A stretch of DNA of 22,030 nucleotides from Planctomycetota bacterium (GTDB lineage: Bacteria; Planctomycetota; UBA1135; JALUZX01): positions 1 through 22,030 of the forward strand of contig JALUZX010000583.1 of assembly GCA_027011425.1 (NCBI GenBank), read 5' to 3'. Numbering within the stretch: the first letter of the stretch is position 1; every line of letters starts with the position of its first letter. The position numbers and the translations under genes are program-made. Below are positions 1 through 6,958 of the stretch, in pieces. The notes beneath the pieces were generated by a model. The model was not told the origin of the DNA. It ran no database searches and was given only the letters and a program-made list of their open reading frames with translations.

Positions 1-1
1 G

Positions 2-1402
2 GCCCTCTCCATCGAGTCCGGGCCCCCGGCCGCCCATCCCAGGCTCTACCTGGATCATCCCCCCATGGTGGGCTTCCTCCTTGCGGGGGTCTTCTCCCTC
101 TTCGGCGAAGGGCCGCTCCAGGCCCGTGGCCCGGGCCTGGCCCTCTCCCTGCTGGCGGCCCTTTTCTTCTACCTCTACGCCGGGAGTTTCCTTTGGGACT
201 CGCCTTGGCTGGCTCTCTTCGGGGTCCTCCTGGCGGTGAGCACCCCGATCTGGTCCTTCTACGGCACCCTGGTGGACCCCCACGGGCCGGGACTTCTCCT
301 TTCCATGGCCGGGGGGGCCTGGGCGGCCGCCCGCTGGCGGCGCAAGGGCCGGACATTGGATCTCCTCGGGGCCTGCTTCTTCGTCGCCCTGGGGTGTCTC
401 TTCGATTGGGCCGCCCTGGTGATCGCCCTTCCCTTGGGGCTCTGGGCCTTCCTGGCGCCGGGAAGGAGGGGGAAAAAAGGGGCCCTGGCCATCTGGGGGA
501 CCTGGTTGGTTTGTTTCTGTCTCCTTCTCCTCCAGGTCTACCTTGCCGGCCGGGGTTCCGGGGGAGACCTGTGGGCTCCTCTCGCCAAGAGGAGTTCCTT
601 CTTCGGCGGGGCCCTGACCCTCCACGGAAAGACCCTCTCCCTGGGGGAAGTCTTTCTCCAGGTGGCTAGGTGGAACTGGAAAGGGATTCCCCTTCCTTTG
701 AGCCTTCTTGGGTGGGCGGGGGCCTTCCTGGCCCTGCGGGACGCCTGGCGGAAACAGGCGCCCTGGGAGGCCCTTCTCCTTTGGATCCCTCTTTTGCTGG
801 GAGCGTGCATCTCCCTTTTCTTCGTGGAGGCCGCCTTCGAGCACGACTATCTCCAGATCTATTTCGCCCCCGGCCTGGGCCTTGGGACGGCATACCTGGC
901 GGGCCGGATTCTCCGGGCCTTTCCCTCCAAGGCCGCCCTGGTCCGCTTTTCGGCCCTGGTTTTCCTGGTCTTTTCCCTTCTATGGGGTGGATATCGAAGC
1001 CGGCGCCGCTGGGCTCTCGTGGAGCCCGGGCTCGACAGGTTCGAGAAGGCGGGACAGGTCTTGAGGGCCAAGGTCCCCTACAAGGCCTACCTGCTTTGCG
1101 AGACTCCCTTCCTCCCGCCCTTGGCCTTCTATTCCCGGAGAAGAATCTTCTGGAACGTCCTTGGACCCTCGGAGTTGCCCCCTTCCCCCGACCCCGACGG
1201 GCTCCGGTTCGGAGGAATTCTCGTGAAAGGCGGGGAAAGATCGGGCTTTCTCAGGGACCTGGCGGCCCGGAAGGGACTCCAGGGCCCCCTTTCCCTGGCG
1301 GGAGGGGAGCTGGACCTCTACCTGCCGCCGGTTGGGGGAAAGAAAGAAGGAAAAGGAAACCGAGAAGGCGAGGGAAGAGGGAAGAAAGGCAGGAACCCAT
1401 GA
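2..1402 (+). CDS. GT-C fold membrane glycosyltransferase (ArnT/PMT-like), 5' truncated
   Basis: The reading frame is open from base 2, so the N-terminus lies outside the window; 466 residues are visible. The first visible stretch contains an HPPMVGFLLAGVFSLFGEG segment that resembles the 'HPP..' loop of dolichyl-phosphate-mannose/ArnT-type (PF13231/GT39-like) transferases, which use lipid-linked sugars on the outer face of the inner membrane. About ten hydrophobic helices follow, separated by short basic loops (for example the RRGKK and SRRRR segments). A soluble domain of roughly 120 residues then ends in a very basic Gly/Lys/Arg/Glu tail. The catalytic acidic residues of the first periplasmic loop would be upstream and cannot be checked. 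The stop codon overlaps the start of the M64 peptidase gene (ATGA at 1399-1402), implying translational coupling. The sugar and acceptor are unknown. Confidence 0.7.
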   Translation, partial: ALSIESGPPAAHPRLYLDHPPMVGFLLAGVFSLFGEGPLQARGPGLALSLLAALFFYLYAGSFLWDSPWLALFGVLLAVSTPIWSFYGTLVDPHGPGLLLSMAGGAWAAARWRRKGRTLDLLGACFFVALGCLFDWAALVIALPLGLWAFLAPGRRGKKGALAIWGTWLVCFCLLLLQVYLAGRGSGGDLWAPLAKRSSFFGGALTLHGKTLSLGEVFLQVARWNWKGIPLPLSLLGWAGAFLALRDAWRKQAPWEALLLWIPLLLGACISLFFVEAAFEHDYLQIYFAPGLGLGTAYLAGRILRAFPSKAALVRFSALVFLVFSLLWGGYRSRRRWALVEPGLDRFEKAGQVLRAKVPYKAYLLCETPFLPPLAFYSRRRIFWNVLGPSELPPSPDPDGLRFGGILVKGGERSGFLRDLAARKGLQGPLSLAGGELDLYLPPVGGKKEGKGNREGEGRGKKGRNP

Positions 1403-2862
1403 AAACCGGGGCTTCTTTGGCGGTTCTCCTGTTTCTCGCATCCCCAGTCTACCCCAGGGAAGACGCCCCGAGGTTCGGAGATTGGTTCCGGGACGCCACC
1501 CTTCGTGTGGATTACGACCATTGCGGGAGCGCCAGGTCCGAAAGGATCTACCTGGACGCCCTCTGGAAACAGGGTCCATGGGCCGGCTCCTTCCACGGCC
1601 TCCTTGACCCCCTGGACCAGGGCCGGTATCGGGCGGAAGTGCGGGATCCCGCCTCGGGGAAGCTCCTCTTCTCCCGGGGCTTCAACAGCCTATTCGGGGA
1701 ATACAAGACCACACGCCCCGCCCTGGACGGCCGGGGGAGGGTCTTCCACGAATCCTTTCTCCTTCCCATGCCGAAAAAGAAGGTCCTCTTTCTGCTCTCG
1801 GCCAGGGATCCCAGGGGGAAACTCCGCCCCCTTTTCCAGACCCTCCTGGACCCGGGGGACCGGAACATCCACCGGGAGAAACCGGGGTTGGGGGTGGTCT
1901 CCTTCCCCGTGCTCCGGGCGGGGGATCCCCATGCCTGCCTGGACGTGGCCTTCCTCGGAGAGGGCTACAAGGCGGACCAGGCCGGGAAGTTCAAAAAGGA
2001 CGTGGAACGGTTTGCGGGGTATCTTCTCTCCCAGCCGCCCTTCTCGCGCCACAAGGACCGGATCAATGTCTGGGCCGCTTTCCGGCCCTCCCGGCAGGAA
2101 GGTTGCGACCAGCCGGACCGGGGGATCTGGCGGGACACCTCCCTGGGTGCCGGGCACTGCGCTTTCGGCCTTCCCAGGTATTGCCTCACCTTCGACAACC
2201 GGGCCGTCCAGGAAGTGGCCGCCGCCGTCCCCTGGGACACCCTGGCCATCCTTGTGAACAAGAAACGCTACGGCGGCGGGGGGATCTACAACCTCTATTG
2301 CCTCTTCGCCGCCGACGGACCCGACCAGGACCGGGTCTTCCTCCACGAACTGGGGCACTCCTTCGGAGGGTTGGCCGATGAATACTATTCCTCGCGGGTG
2401 GCGTACAACGACTTCTACCCTCCCGGGGTGGAGCCCAGGGAACCGAACATCACGGCCCTGTTGGATCCGGCCCGGTTGAAATGGAAGGACCTGGTGGAGC
2501 CGGGAACCCCGATTCCCACCCCCTGGGGCAAGGAAAAATACGAGGCCCTTCAAAGAGAGTTCCTGGCCCGGGAAAGGAAGGTCCAGGCAGCCCTGGGAAG
2601 AGCGCGGGGCAGGGAGAGGGCCGCCCTGGCCAAGGATCTGCAAGCCATGAAGGCCGCCCACAGAAAGGCCCTCCGGGCCTTTCTGAAAAAGTGCCCCTAC
2701 TGGAACAAGATCGGGGCCTTCGAAGGAGCCGGGTATGCCTCCAAGGGGCTCTACCGGCCCTCCATGCATTGCCTGATGTACGCCTTCTCCCCGGAGGAGA
2801 GGACCTACTGCAAAGTCTGCGAAAGGGCCCTGGAAAGGAGGATCGCCTTCTTCCTGGAATGA
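1399..2862 (+). CDS. Secreted M64 family zinc metallopeptidase
   Basis: A protein of 487 residues. It begins with a signal peptide (MKTGASLAVLLFLASPVYP) and has an N-terminal beta domain like Peptidase_M64_N (about residues 30-145). The catalytic domain carries HELGHSFGGLADEYY at residues 316-330. His316, Glu317 and His320 form the HExxH zinc site, and Asp327 in GLADE is the likely third ligand, which is the M64 signature (IgA peptidase M64 family). The conserved GTPIPTP, GAFEGAGY and YRPS..C segments and a terminal YCKVC motif also fit the family. A charged, helical insert of about 50 residues sits between GTPIPTP and the FEGAGY motif. The start at 1399 is preferred over a longer frame because it gives the signal peptide and an ATGA overlap with the upstream gene. 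The protein is likely exported. Family members degrade proteins, but the substrate here is unknown. Confidence 0.9.
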   Translation: MKTGASLAVLLFLASPVYPREDAPRFGDWFRDATLRVDYDHCGSARSERIYLDALWKQGPWAGSFHGLLDPLDQGRYRAEVRDPASGKLLFSRGFNSLFGEYKTTRPALDGRGRVFHESFLLPMPKKKVLFLLSARDPRGKLRPLFQTLLDPGDRNIHREKPGLGVVSFPVLRAGDPHACLDVAFLGEGYKADQAGKFKKDVERFAGYLLSQPPFSRHKDRINVWAAFRPSRQEGCDQPDRGIWRDTSLGAGHCAFGLPRYCLTFDNRAVQEVAAAVPWDTLAILVNKKRYGGGGIYNLYCLFAADGPDQDRVFLHELGHSFGGLADEYYSSRVAYNDFYPPGVEPREPNITALLDPARLKWKDLVEPGTPIPTPWGKEKYEALQREFLARERKVQAALGRARGRERAALAKDLQAMKAAHRKALRAFLKKCPYWNKIGAFEGAGYASKGLYRPSMHCLMYAFSPEERTYCKVCERALERRIAFFLE

Positions 2863-2867
2863 ATATG

Positions 2868-2892
2868 TAACCCCTCTTTCTCGAAGGGGTTA
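2868..2892. terminator. Hairpin between convergent M64 peptidase and tRNA-Ala genes
   Basis: A perfect 8-bp stem (TAACCCCT at 2868-2875 with AGGGGTTA at 2885-2892) encloses a 9-nt loop. It lies five bases after the peptidase stop codon and four bases beyond the tRNA 3' end on the other strand. That position suits a bidirectional terminator or processing hairpin. No T-run follows on either strand, so intrinsic termination is uncertain. Confidence 0.4.
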
Positions 2893-2896
2893 GGGC

Positions 2897-2972
2897 TGGT
2901 GGAGACGATGGGATTCGAACCCACGACCTTGGCATTGCGAACGCCACGCTCTCCCAGCTGAGCTACGTCCCC
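2897..2972 (-). tRNA. tRNA-Ala (anticodon CGC)
   Basis: The reverse complement folds into a complete 76-nt cloverleaf. The acceptor stem pairs GGGGACG with CGTCTCC, the D-arm contains AGCTCAGCTGGGAGAGC, the anticodon loop is TTCGCAA, and the T-arm is GTGGG-TTCGAAT-CCCAT. The discriminator is A and CCA is encoded. The anticodon CGC reads GCG codons. The acceptor stem has the G3-U70 wobble pair that alanyl-tRNA synthetase recognises, which confirms the identity. The gene stands alone, convergent with the M64 peptidase gene, and has its own promoter upstream. Confidence 0.97.
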
Positions 2973-2988
2973 AGCCACGCAGGGCCCT

Positions 2989-3017
2989 TCTATAGAGGGG
3001 CGGGGGAAAAAGATCAA
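2989..3017 (-). promoter_or_regulatory. Sigma-70-type promoter of tRNA-Ala
   Basis: On the minus strand TTGATC (3012-3017) is followed, after exactly 17 bases, by TATAGA (2989-2994). Each hexamer matches the consensus at four of six positions. The -10 box ends 16 bases before the mature tRNA 5' end at 2972, leaving room for a start point about 7 bases downstream and a short leader. The TATA-like element stands out in otherwise GC-rich DNA. Confidence 0.65.
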
Positions 3018-3217
3018 GAGGGGGAAAGATGGATCCCGGGGAGGAGGGATCCCGGAAAATTGTCCCGATTTGGCCCTCTCCCTGTCCTTGGGCAAGACAA
3101 GTTGTTCAAAGTCGGGGAGGAAAGATTCCGACAATCCAAGTGCCTGGTTGATCGCAGAATCGACCGAGCCAGGTGGTTTCCTGGGGAAAAGGCTTCATTG
3201 GAAAAGGGCGTGGGGAA

Positions 3218-3979
3218 ATGGCCCAGATCCTTTCGGTGACTTCGGGTAAGGGAGGGGTGGGAAAGACATCCTTCGCGGTCAACCTGGCGACATCCCTGGC
3301 CAGGGGGGGGAGAAGGACTCTCATCCTGGACGCGGACCTGGGCTTGGCCAACGCCCATATCCTCTGCGGGTCCAGGCCGGAAAAGACCCTCTCCGATTAC
3401 GTGGAAGGGAAAGTGGACCTTCCAGAGGTGATCGTCCAGGGCCCTGAAGGCCTGCGGATGATCTCCGGCGGATCCGGGGTGGCGGAGATGGCCAACCTGG
3501 ACGAAGAGGGCAGGGAGAAGATCCTGCAGGCCGTGCTCAGTCTCACCCCCTGGGTGGACGTGATCATCATCGACACGGCGGCGGGCATCTCCAGGTCCGT
3601 GACGGACTTCATCAAGATCTCCGATCACACCCTGGTGGTCTGCACGCCCAACTTCGCCGCTATCGCCGACGCCTACGGCATCATGAAGGTGATCACCACG
3701 GAAGGATACAAGGGGGGCCTCCACCTGCTGGTGAACCGGGTCCTTTCCATGGAGGAGGCGGAAGCGGTTTTCAAGAAACTCCGGGGATGCACCAACAGGT
3801 TCCTGGGCCTCGAGATCGAACTTCTCGGGTTTCTCCCCGAGGATCCGGCCGTGAACAAGGCCGTCCAGAGGAGAACCCCTTACCTGCTCTCCTTTCCGGA
3901 TTCGGTGGTTTGCAGGTATCTGAACCAGGTGGCCAAGAAGGTGGAGGACACCTTGCTGGAGAAGATCCAGACCACCTGA
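3218..3979 (+). CDS. MinD/FlhG-type P-loop ATPase (ParA/MinD superfamily)
   Basis: A protein of 253 residues. It opens directly with a deviant Walker A motif, SGKGGVGKTS at residues 9-18; the signature Lys11 and the P-loop Lys16 are both present. A switch-I/A' motif LDADLGLANAH starts at residue 37, and a Walker B-like segment IIIDTAAGIS follows. The 'DADLGLANAHIL...TLSDYVEGK...VIVQGPEGLRMISGGSGV' pattern is closer to FlhG/YlxH and generic MinD-like ATPases than to chromosomal ParA. The ATG at 3218 is chosen over a GTG at 3173 because the family starts just before the P-loop; GGGGA sits a few bases upstream. Such ATPases act as dimers in placing flagella, division sites or cell-pole structures. 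No flagellar, minC/minE or parB gene is nearby, so the role is open. Confidence 0.85.
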   Translation: MAQILSVTSGKGGVGKTSFAVNLATSLARGGRRTLILDADLGLANAHILCGSRPEKTLSDYVEGKVDLPEVIVQGPEGLRMISGGSGVAEMANLDEEGREKILQAVLSLTPWVDVIIIDTAAGISRSVTDFIKISDHTLVVCTPNFAAIADAYGIMKVITTEGYKGGLHLLVNRVLSMEEAEAVFKKLRGCTNRFLGLEIELLGFLPEDPAVNKAVQRRTPYLLSFPDSVVCRYLNQVAKKVEDTLLEKIQTT

Positions 3980-4024
3980 TTCGGGCGCTGCGGCGGCAAA
4001 GGGAAAAGGGAAAAATACGGGAGA

Positions 4025-4040
4025 GTCCCCGGGAGGGGAC
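4025..4040 (+). promoter_or_regulatory. Small hairpin upstream of the HU-like gene's ribosome site
   Basis: GTCCCC (4025-4030) and GGGGAC (4035-4040) form a perfect 6-bp stem with a GGGA tetraloop, 13 bases before the AGGAGG ribosome-binding site of the HU-like gene. It has no T-run, so it is not a clear terminator. A leader structure affecting translation is possible, but chance is also likely in such GC-rich DNA. Confidence 0.2.
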
Positions 4041-4069
4041 GGCGCTGCAGCACAGGAGGAAAAGGGGAA

Positions 4070-4540
4070 ATGGCGCATACCAGCCAGAATGGACCCATGG
4101 TCCTTTCGGGAAGAACGACCGTAAAGGATACCTGCCTAGAAAAGTCCGCCGTTCCGGGGGGAGAGGGCCTGTCCCGGGAGTCCGGGCCCCAGGATTGCGG
4201 CACCCGTGATTGGTGTTGCGGGTGGGCCAACAAGGCGGAACTCTCCGACACGGTAGCGGAAAAACTCGGCATTTCGCGGAAACGGGCCATGCGGACCGTG
4301 AACGCCGTGCTCCGGGTCATCACGGACCTCCTCCGGGACAAGGGGAAGGTGGCGGTGAAGGGCTTCGGGACCTTCGAGAGCCGGACCAGGAAGGGACGGG
4401 CCTACAAGCATCCCAAGACGGGAGAGAGCGTGGTGGTCCCCGACAAGGGGACGGTGGTCTTCAAGCCCAGCAAGAACCTCCTGGCCAAGGTTCATGGAGG
4501 GGAAACTCCTTTGCCCAGGCCCGAGTTGATCCTGGACTGA
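4070..4540 (+). CDS. HU/IHF-family DNA-binding protein with N-terminal extension
   Basis: A protein of 156 residues. From about residue 54 it matches the HU/IHF fold: NKAELSDTVAEKLGISRKRA at the N-terminal helices, a VAVKGFGTFESRTRKGR segment as in HU, a beta-arm region with HPKTGESVVVPDK, and a final VVFKPSKNLL. The arm probably intercalates and bends DNA as in other family members. Ordinary HU starts at the 'NK.EL' segment, so the first 53 residues are an extension. It has cysteines at 22, 43, 49 and 50 and no obvious domain. The start is well supported: AGGAGG at 4054-4059 lies 10 bases before the ATG. The gene follows the MinD-like ATPase after 90 bases on the same strand. The family call is firm; the function of the extension is unknown. 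Confidence 0.9.
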   Translation: MAHTSQNGPMVLSGRTTVKDTCLEKSAVPGGEGLSRESGPQDCGTRDWCCGWANKAELSDTVAEKLGISRKRAMRTVNAVLRVITDLLRDKGKVAVKGFGTFESRTRKGRAYKHPKTGESVVVPDKGTVVFKPSKNLLAKVHGGETPLPRPELILD

Positions 4541-4543
4541 GAG

Positions 4544-4559
4544 GGCCCTTTCCAGGGCC
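4544..4559 (+). terminator. Short GC hairpin after the HU-like gene
   Basis: GGCCCT (4544-4549) and AGGGCC (4554-4559) pair perfectly around a TTCC loop, three bases after the stop codon. No T-run follows; purine-rich bases come next. It may help 3'-end stability, while the hairpin at 4588-4647 is the better terminator candidate. Confidence 0.25.
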
Positions 4560-4587
4560 GAAGAGAAAAAGTTCCTAGGTTTTCCTG

Positions 4588-4647
4588 CCGGCGCGGTCCC
4601 GGGAGGGAGGACGATGGTGGACTCCCGGGCGCGCCGGTATCTTTTTT
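4588..4647 (+). terminator. Strong hairpin plus T-tract (terminator or attenuator)
   Basis: CCGGCGCG (4588-4595) and CCCGGGAG (4598-4605) pair with CTCCCGGG (4622-4629) and CGCGCCGG (4630-4637). This makes a 16-bp stem interrupted by a 2-nt GT bulge, with a 16-nt loop. The 3' arm is followed by TATCTTTTTT (4638-4647), the layout of an intrinsic terminator on the plus strand. It would end transcription from the HU-like gene. The T-tract stops only six bases before the ATG of the amidase gene, so it could also act as an attenuator in that gene's leader. Confidence 0.65.
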
Positions 4648-4653
4648 GCGGTC

Positions 4654-5490
4654 ATGAACCTTTCCCCCTACACCGTCGCCGCCCTCCAATGGGATGTTCG
4701 CAGATGTGACCCTGAGGCCAACCTGGCGATAGCAGGAGACCTCCTTCGGGAAGCCTCCCGCCGGGGCGCCCGCCTGGCCCTCCTTCCCGAGATGTGGGCC
4801 ACCTCGTTCCCCGCCCCGGGCGAAGAGGGGATCCTGGCGGAAGCCTCCCGGGCCCAGGAAGAACTGGGCCGCCTCAGCGCGGAACTGAACCTCCTCGTGG
4901 GGGGAAGCACGGCCCTGGAAGAGGGAGGACGGGTCTTCAACGCCGGTTTTCTCCTGGACCGGGGCCGGAACCTGGGCTGGTATCGGAAGATCCATCTCTT
5001 TCGCCGGGCAGGGGAAGACCGGGTCTTCTCCCAGGGAGACGCTCCTTTTTTCCTGGAGACCCGCCTCGGGAGGATGGGGATGGTGGTCTGCTACGACCTC
5101 CGTTTCCCCGAACTCACCCGGTGGTTCTACCCCCGGAAGGTCCAGGTTCTCCTGGTGCCCGCCCAGTGGCCCCTGGCCAGGCGGAACCACTTCCACCTCC
5201 TGACCCGGGCGAGGGCCTTGGAAAACCAGTGCTTTCTTCTTGCGGCGGGGAGGTCCGGCATGGACAAGAGTCCCGTCTCGGGCAAGACCACCCGGTTCGC
5301 CGGTTCCTCCAGGCTGGTCTCCCCCTGGGGGGATGTGCTGGAGGAGCTGGATCCCGTGGAAGAAGGCCTGCTCGTTGGAACTCTGGACCTTTCCCTGGTG
5401 GAATCGGCGGAAAGGGAACTCCCCCAAAGGGGGGACAGGGTCCCGGGCCTCTACCGGAAAATCTGGAAATCCTGGGAGGATCAGCCGTGA
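4654..5490 (+). CDS. Carbon-nitrogen hydrolase, YafV/omega-amidase type
   Basis: A protein of 278 residues, the normal length for the nitrilase superfamily. The catalytic triad is visible: Glu46 in LLPEMW, Lys112 in YRKIHLF and Cys146 in VVCYDLRFPEL. The segments LFRRAGEDRVFSQGD and ARALENQCFLLAAGRSG match the YafV/NIT2 omega-amidase branch. Those enzymes hydrolyse 2-oxoglutaramate or 2-oxosuccinamate to the keto acid and ammonia in the cytoplasm, often as metabolite repair linked to methionine salvage or glutamine transamination. No salvage genes are nearby, so the substrate is inferred from motifs only. The start codon has no recognisable ribosome-binding site and follows a hairpin and T-tract at once. 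The stop overlaps the next gene's GTG start (GTGA at 5487-5490). Confidence 0.88.
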   Translation: MNLSPYTVAALQWDVRRCDPEANLAIAGDLLREASRRGARLALLPEMWATSFPAPGEEGILAEASRAQEELGRLSAELNLLVGGSTALEEGGRVFNAGFLLDRGRNLGWYRKIHLFRRAGEDRVFSQGDAPFFLETRLGRMGMVVCYDLRFPELTRWFYPRKVQVLLVPAQWPLARRNHFHLLTRARALENQCFLLAAGRSGMDKSPVSGKTTRFAGSSRLVSPWGDVLEELDPVEEGLLVGTLDLSLVESAERELPQRGDRVPGLYRKIWKSWEDQP

Positions 5491-5831
5491 TCGAAGTGGT
5501 GCGTCCCTGTTTCAGCCCCGCCTGCCGTGGAGAGCCCTACAAACAAAGGATCCCCTGCGACATCCACCCCGATACGGTGGATTGCACGGCCACCTGCGCC
5601 GAGAGACTCTCCTCCTCCCGGTCCAGGTGTCTCTTTTGCGGGGAATGGAACGGAGCGGTTCCCCCCGAGGGGGAACTCTACAAGATGGAGGGAATCCTTT
5701 CGGGCCGGGAAGAAGAGGGAAAGGCCGGCCTCCCCCGTCCCAGGGGAGAAAGAGACGGTTCCGGGAGCGGAAGGCGGAAAAAGGGAAGGAGGGGCCGTCC
5801 GGGCCGGAGGCGGAAGAGGAGAAACTATTGA
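5487..5831 (+). CDS. Small Cys-rich protein with basic C-terminal tail, unknown function
   Basis: A protein of 114 residues starting at a GTG whose last two bases are shared with the amidase TGA stop, so translation is probably coupled. The first half holds seven cysteines at residues 8, 13, 24, 33, 37, 48 and 51, including CTATC and CLFCGEW, which looks like one or two metal-binding knuckles. The second half is low complexity, Arg/Lys/Gly-rich, and ends in a run of basic residues (RRGRPGRRRKRRNY), suggesting nucleic-acid or ribosome contact. I do not recognise a family. Competing frames across this stretch lack the ordered cysteine spacing and the overlap, so this frame is preferred. The gene is convergent with the LPETG-tailed protein gene, with a 37-base gap. 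Confidence 0.65.
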   Translation: MIEVVRPCFSPACRGEPYKQRIPCDIHPDTVDCTATCAERLSSSRSRCLFCGEWNGAVPPEGELYKMEGILSGREEEGKAGLPRPRGERDGSGSGRRKKGRRGRPGRRRKRRNY

Positions 5832-5868
5832 GATTCCGCAAGGCCTGATATCGGGGGATCCCTCCCAT

Positions 5869-6774
5869 TCAGCGGGACTTGCCGCCTTTGAAGAGAAGGA
5901 GGAGGGCGATCAGGACCAACAGGCCCGCCGCCCCGAATACCAGGGGCGCACTCGCAAGAATCCCTCCTGTTTCCGGAAGAAGCGGCGAATCCTCCCCCAC
6001 GGCGCCTCCTTCCGCTCCCGGCCGGGATGTTTCACGGGAAGCAGGGAGGACCCTCCCTGTCTCTTCTTTCCGGGGAACCGCCGGTGAATCCTTTCGGGCG
6101 GGTCTCGGGTTTTCCCCCCGCTCCTTCTTCACCGGCGCGGGTCCCGCCGGGGGCGCGGAGGAAATGGGTTTCTCCGGGAAAGTGACCTGGGGGAGAGGAG
6201 GCCCCACGTTGGCAAGAAACTGGATGGGGTCCACGTTCACCATCCCCGCGACGGGGGGGCGGACGGAAAGCACCCGGAATTGGAAGTCGATCTTGAAGGA
6301 GACCGGCCCAAAGGGGGCATCCCGCGAGACCAGGACCGGGATCTTCACGAAGACCTGGCCCGTCCACCCGGGAACCACCCTCCCTGTTTCGGGATGGCGG
6401 AAATTCCCCGAGGAAGGAGGCCATTGCACCTTTCCCAGGGAAAGGGGCCCCGCCTTGGCGGGGGGCTTCACGAAGGTCTCCCCCGGGCCCCGGGTAAGGA
6501 AACGGCCTTTCCCCACACTGAGAAGGATATAGATGGTTCCCGACCCGCCCCGGGGCAGGGGGTCGGGGTCGGTGAAGGCATGGACGCTCATGTTCTCCGG
6601 CCCCTGGAGGCTTTCCATCTTCTGGATCTCTCCTTGGTCCTGGACCGGAAGGTCCCCCCCGGGGTGCCTTTCCTTTTCCTGCGGCTGGGCCCCGTCGGCT
6701 TGGGCCTGGAGGATGGGGACCGGAAATCCGAGCATGGCAAGGAAGAGAAGGGAACGTAAGGAAGGGACCATCAT
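5869..6774 (-). CDS. Exported DsbD-N-like domain protein with C-terminal LPETG sorting signal
   Basis: A protein of 301 residues. An N-terminal signal peptide (MMVPSLRSLLFLAMLGFPVPILQAQA) is followed by a beta-sandwich-like region (about residues 55-175) with LGKVQWPPSS, GWTGQVFVKIPVLVS and FKIDFQFRV. These resemble the DsbD N-terminal (DsbC-like, PF11412) domain. There is no cysteine anywhere, so it cannot do DsbD redox chemistry. A Pro/Lys/Glu-rich linker leads to LPETG at residues 266-270, a hydrophobic helix (about 272-295) and a KGGKSR tail, the exact architecture of a sortase substrate. ATG 6774 is chosen because it gives the signal peptide; a further 35-residue frame upstream looks non-coding. 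The gene is divergent from a thioredoxin gene. The protein is likely surface-exposed or membrane-anchored, with unknown function. Confidence 0.75.
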   Translation of the reverse strand: MMVPSLRSLLFLAMLGFPVPILQAQADGAQPQEKERHPGGDLPVQDQGEIQKMESLQGPENMSVHAFTDPDPLPRGGSGTIYILLSVGKGRFLTRGPGETFVKPPAKAGPLSLGKVQWPPSSGNFRHPETGRVVPGWTGQVFVKIPVLVSRDAPFGPVSFKIDFQFRVLSVRPPVAGMVNVDPIQFLANVGPPLPQVTFPEKPISSAPPAGPAPVKKERGENPRPARKDSPAVPRKEETGRVLPASRETSRPGAEGGAVGEDSPLLPETGGILASAPLVFGAAGLLVLIALLLLFKGGKSR

Positions 6775-6958
6775 GGCTGGATCTCGTCTTTTGTTTCGGT
6801 TTGGAGCACCTGCGTTTTTTTCCTGAGGACCGGGGTCCGGCTGCGCCAAAAAGATCGTAACATCTTTCCGTGGATCCAAGTCCCTGGTGGGACAGGGCCC
6901 ACAGGGTTTTTCTTTCGTAACTTGCCTTTCTTCGTCTTTTGCCGGGAGGTTCGAGAAA

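Noticed and set aside
1690..2769. Open minus-strand frame of 359 codons opposite the M64 peptidase
   Set aside because: The plus-strand frame carries the HExxH zinc motif and a signal peptide; the antisense translation is low-complexity.
3014..4078. Open minus-strand frame of 354 codons opposite the MinD-like ATPase
   Set aside because: It has no recognisable domain; it is the mirror of the ATPase gene and runs to the edge of the tRNA promoter.
5527..6087. Alternative plus-strand frame of 186 codons over the small Cys-rich gene
   Set aside because: It crosses into the 3' end of the LPETG-protein gene and has no ordered motif; the GTGA-coupled frame with spaced cysteines is a better gene.
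6887..6958. GTG start giving a 24-residue longer thioredoxin
   Set aside because: The added residues are not a clear signal peptide, and the GTG at 6959 has a well-spaced GGGAGG.
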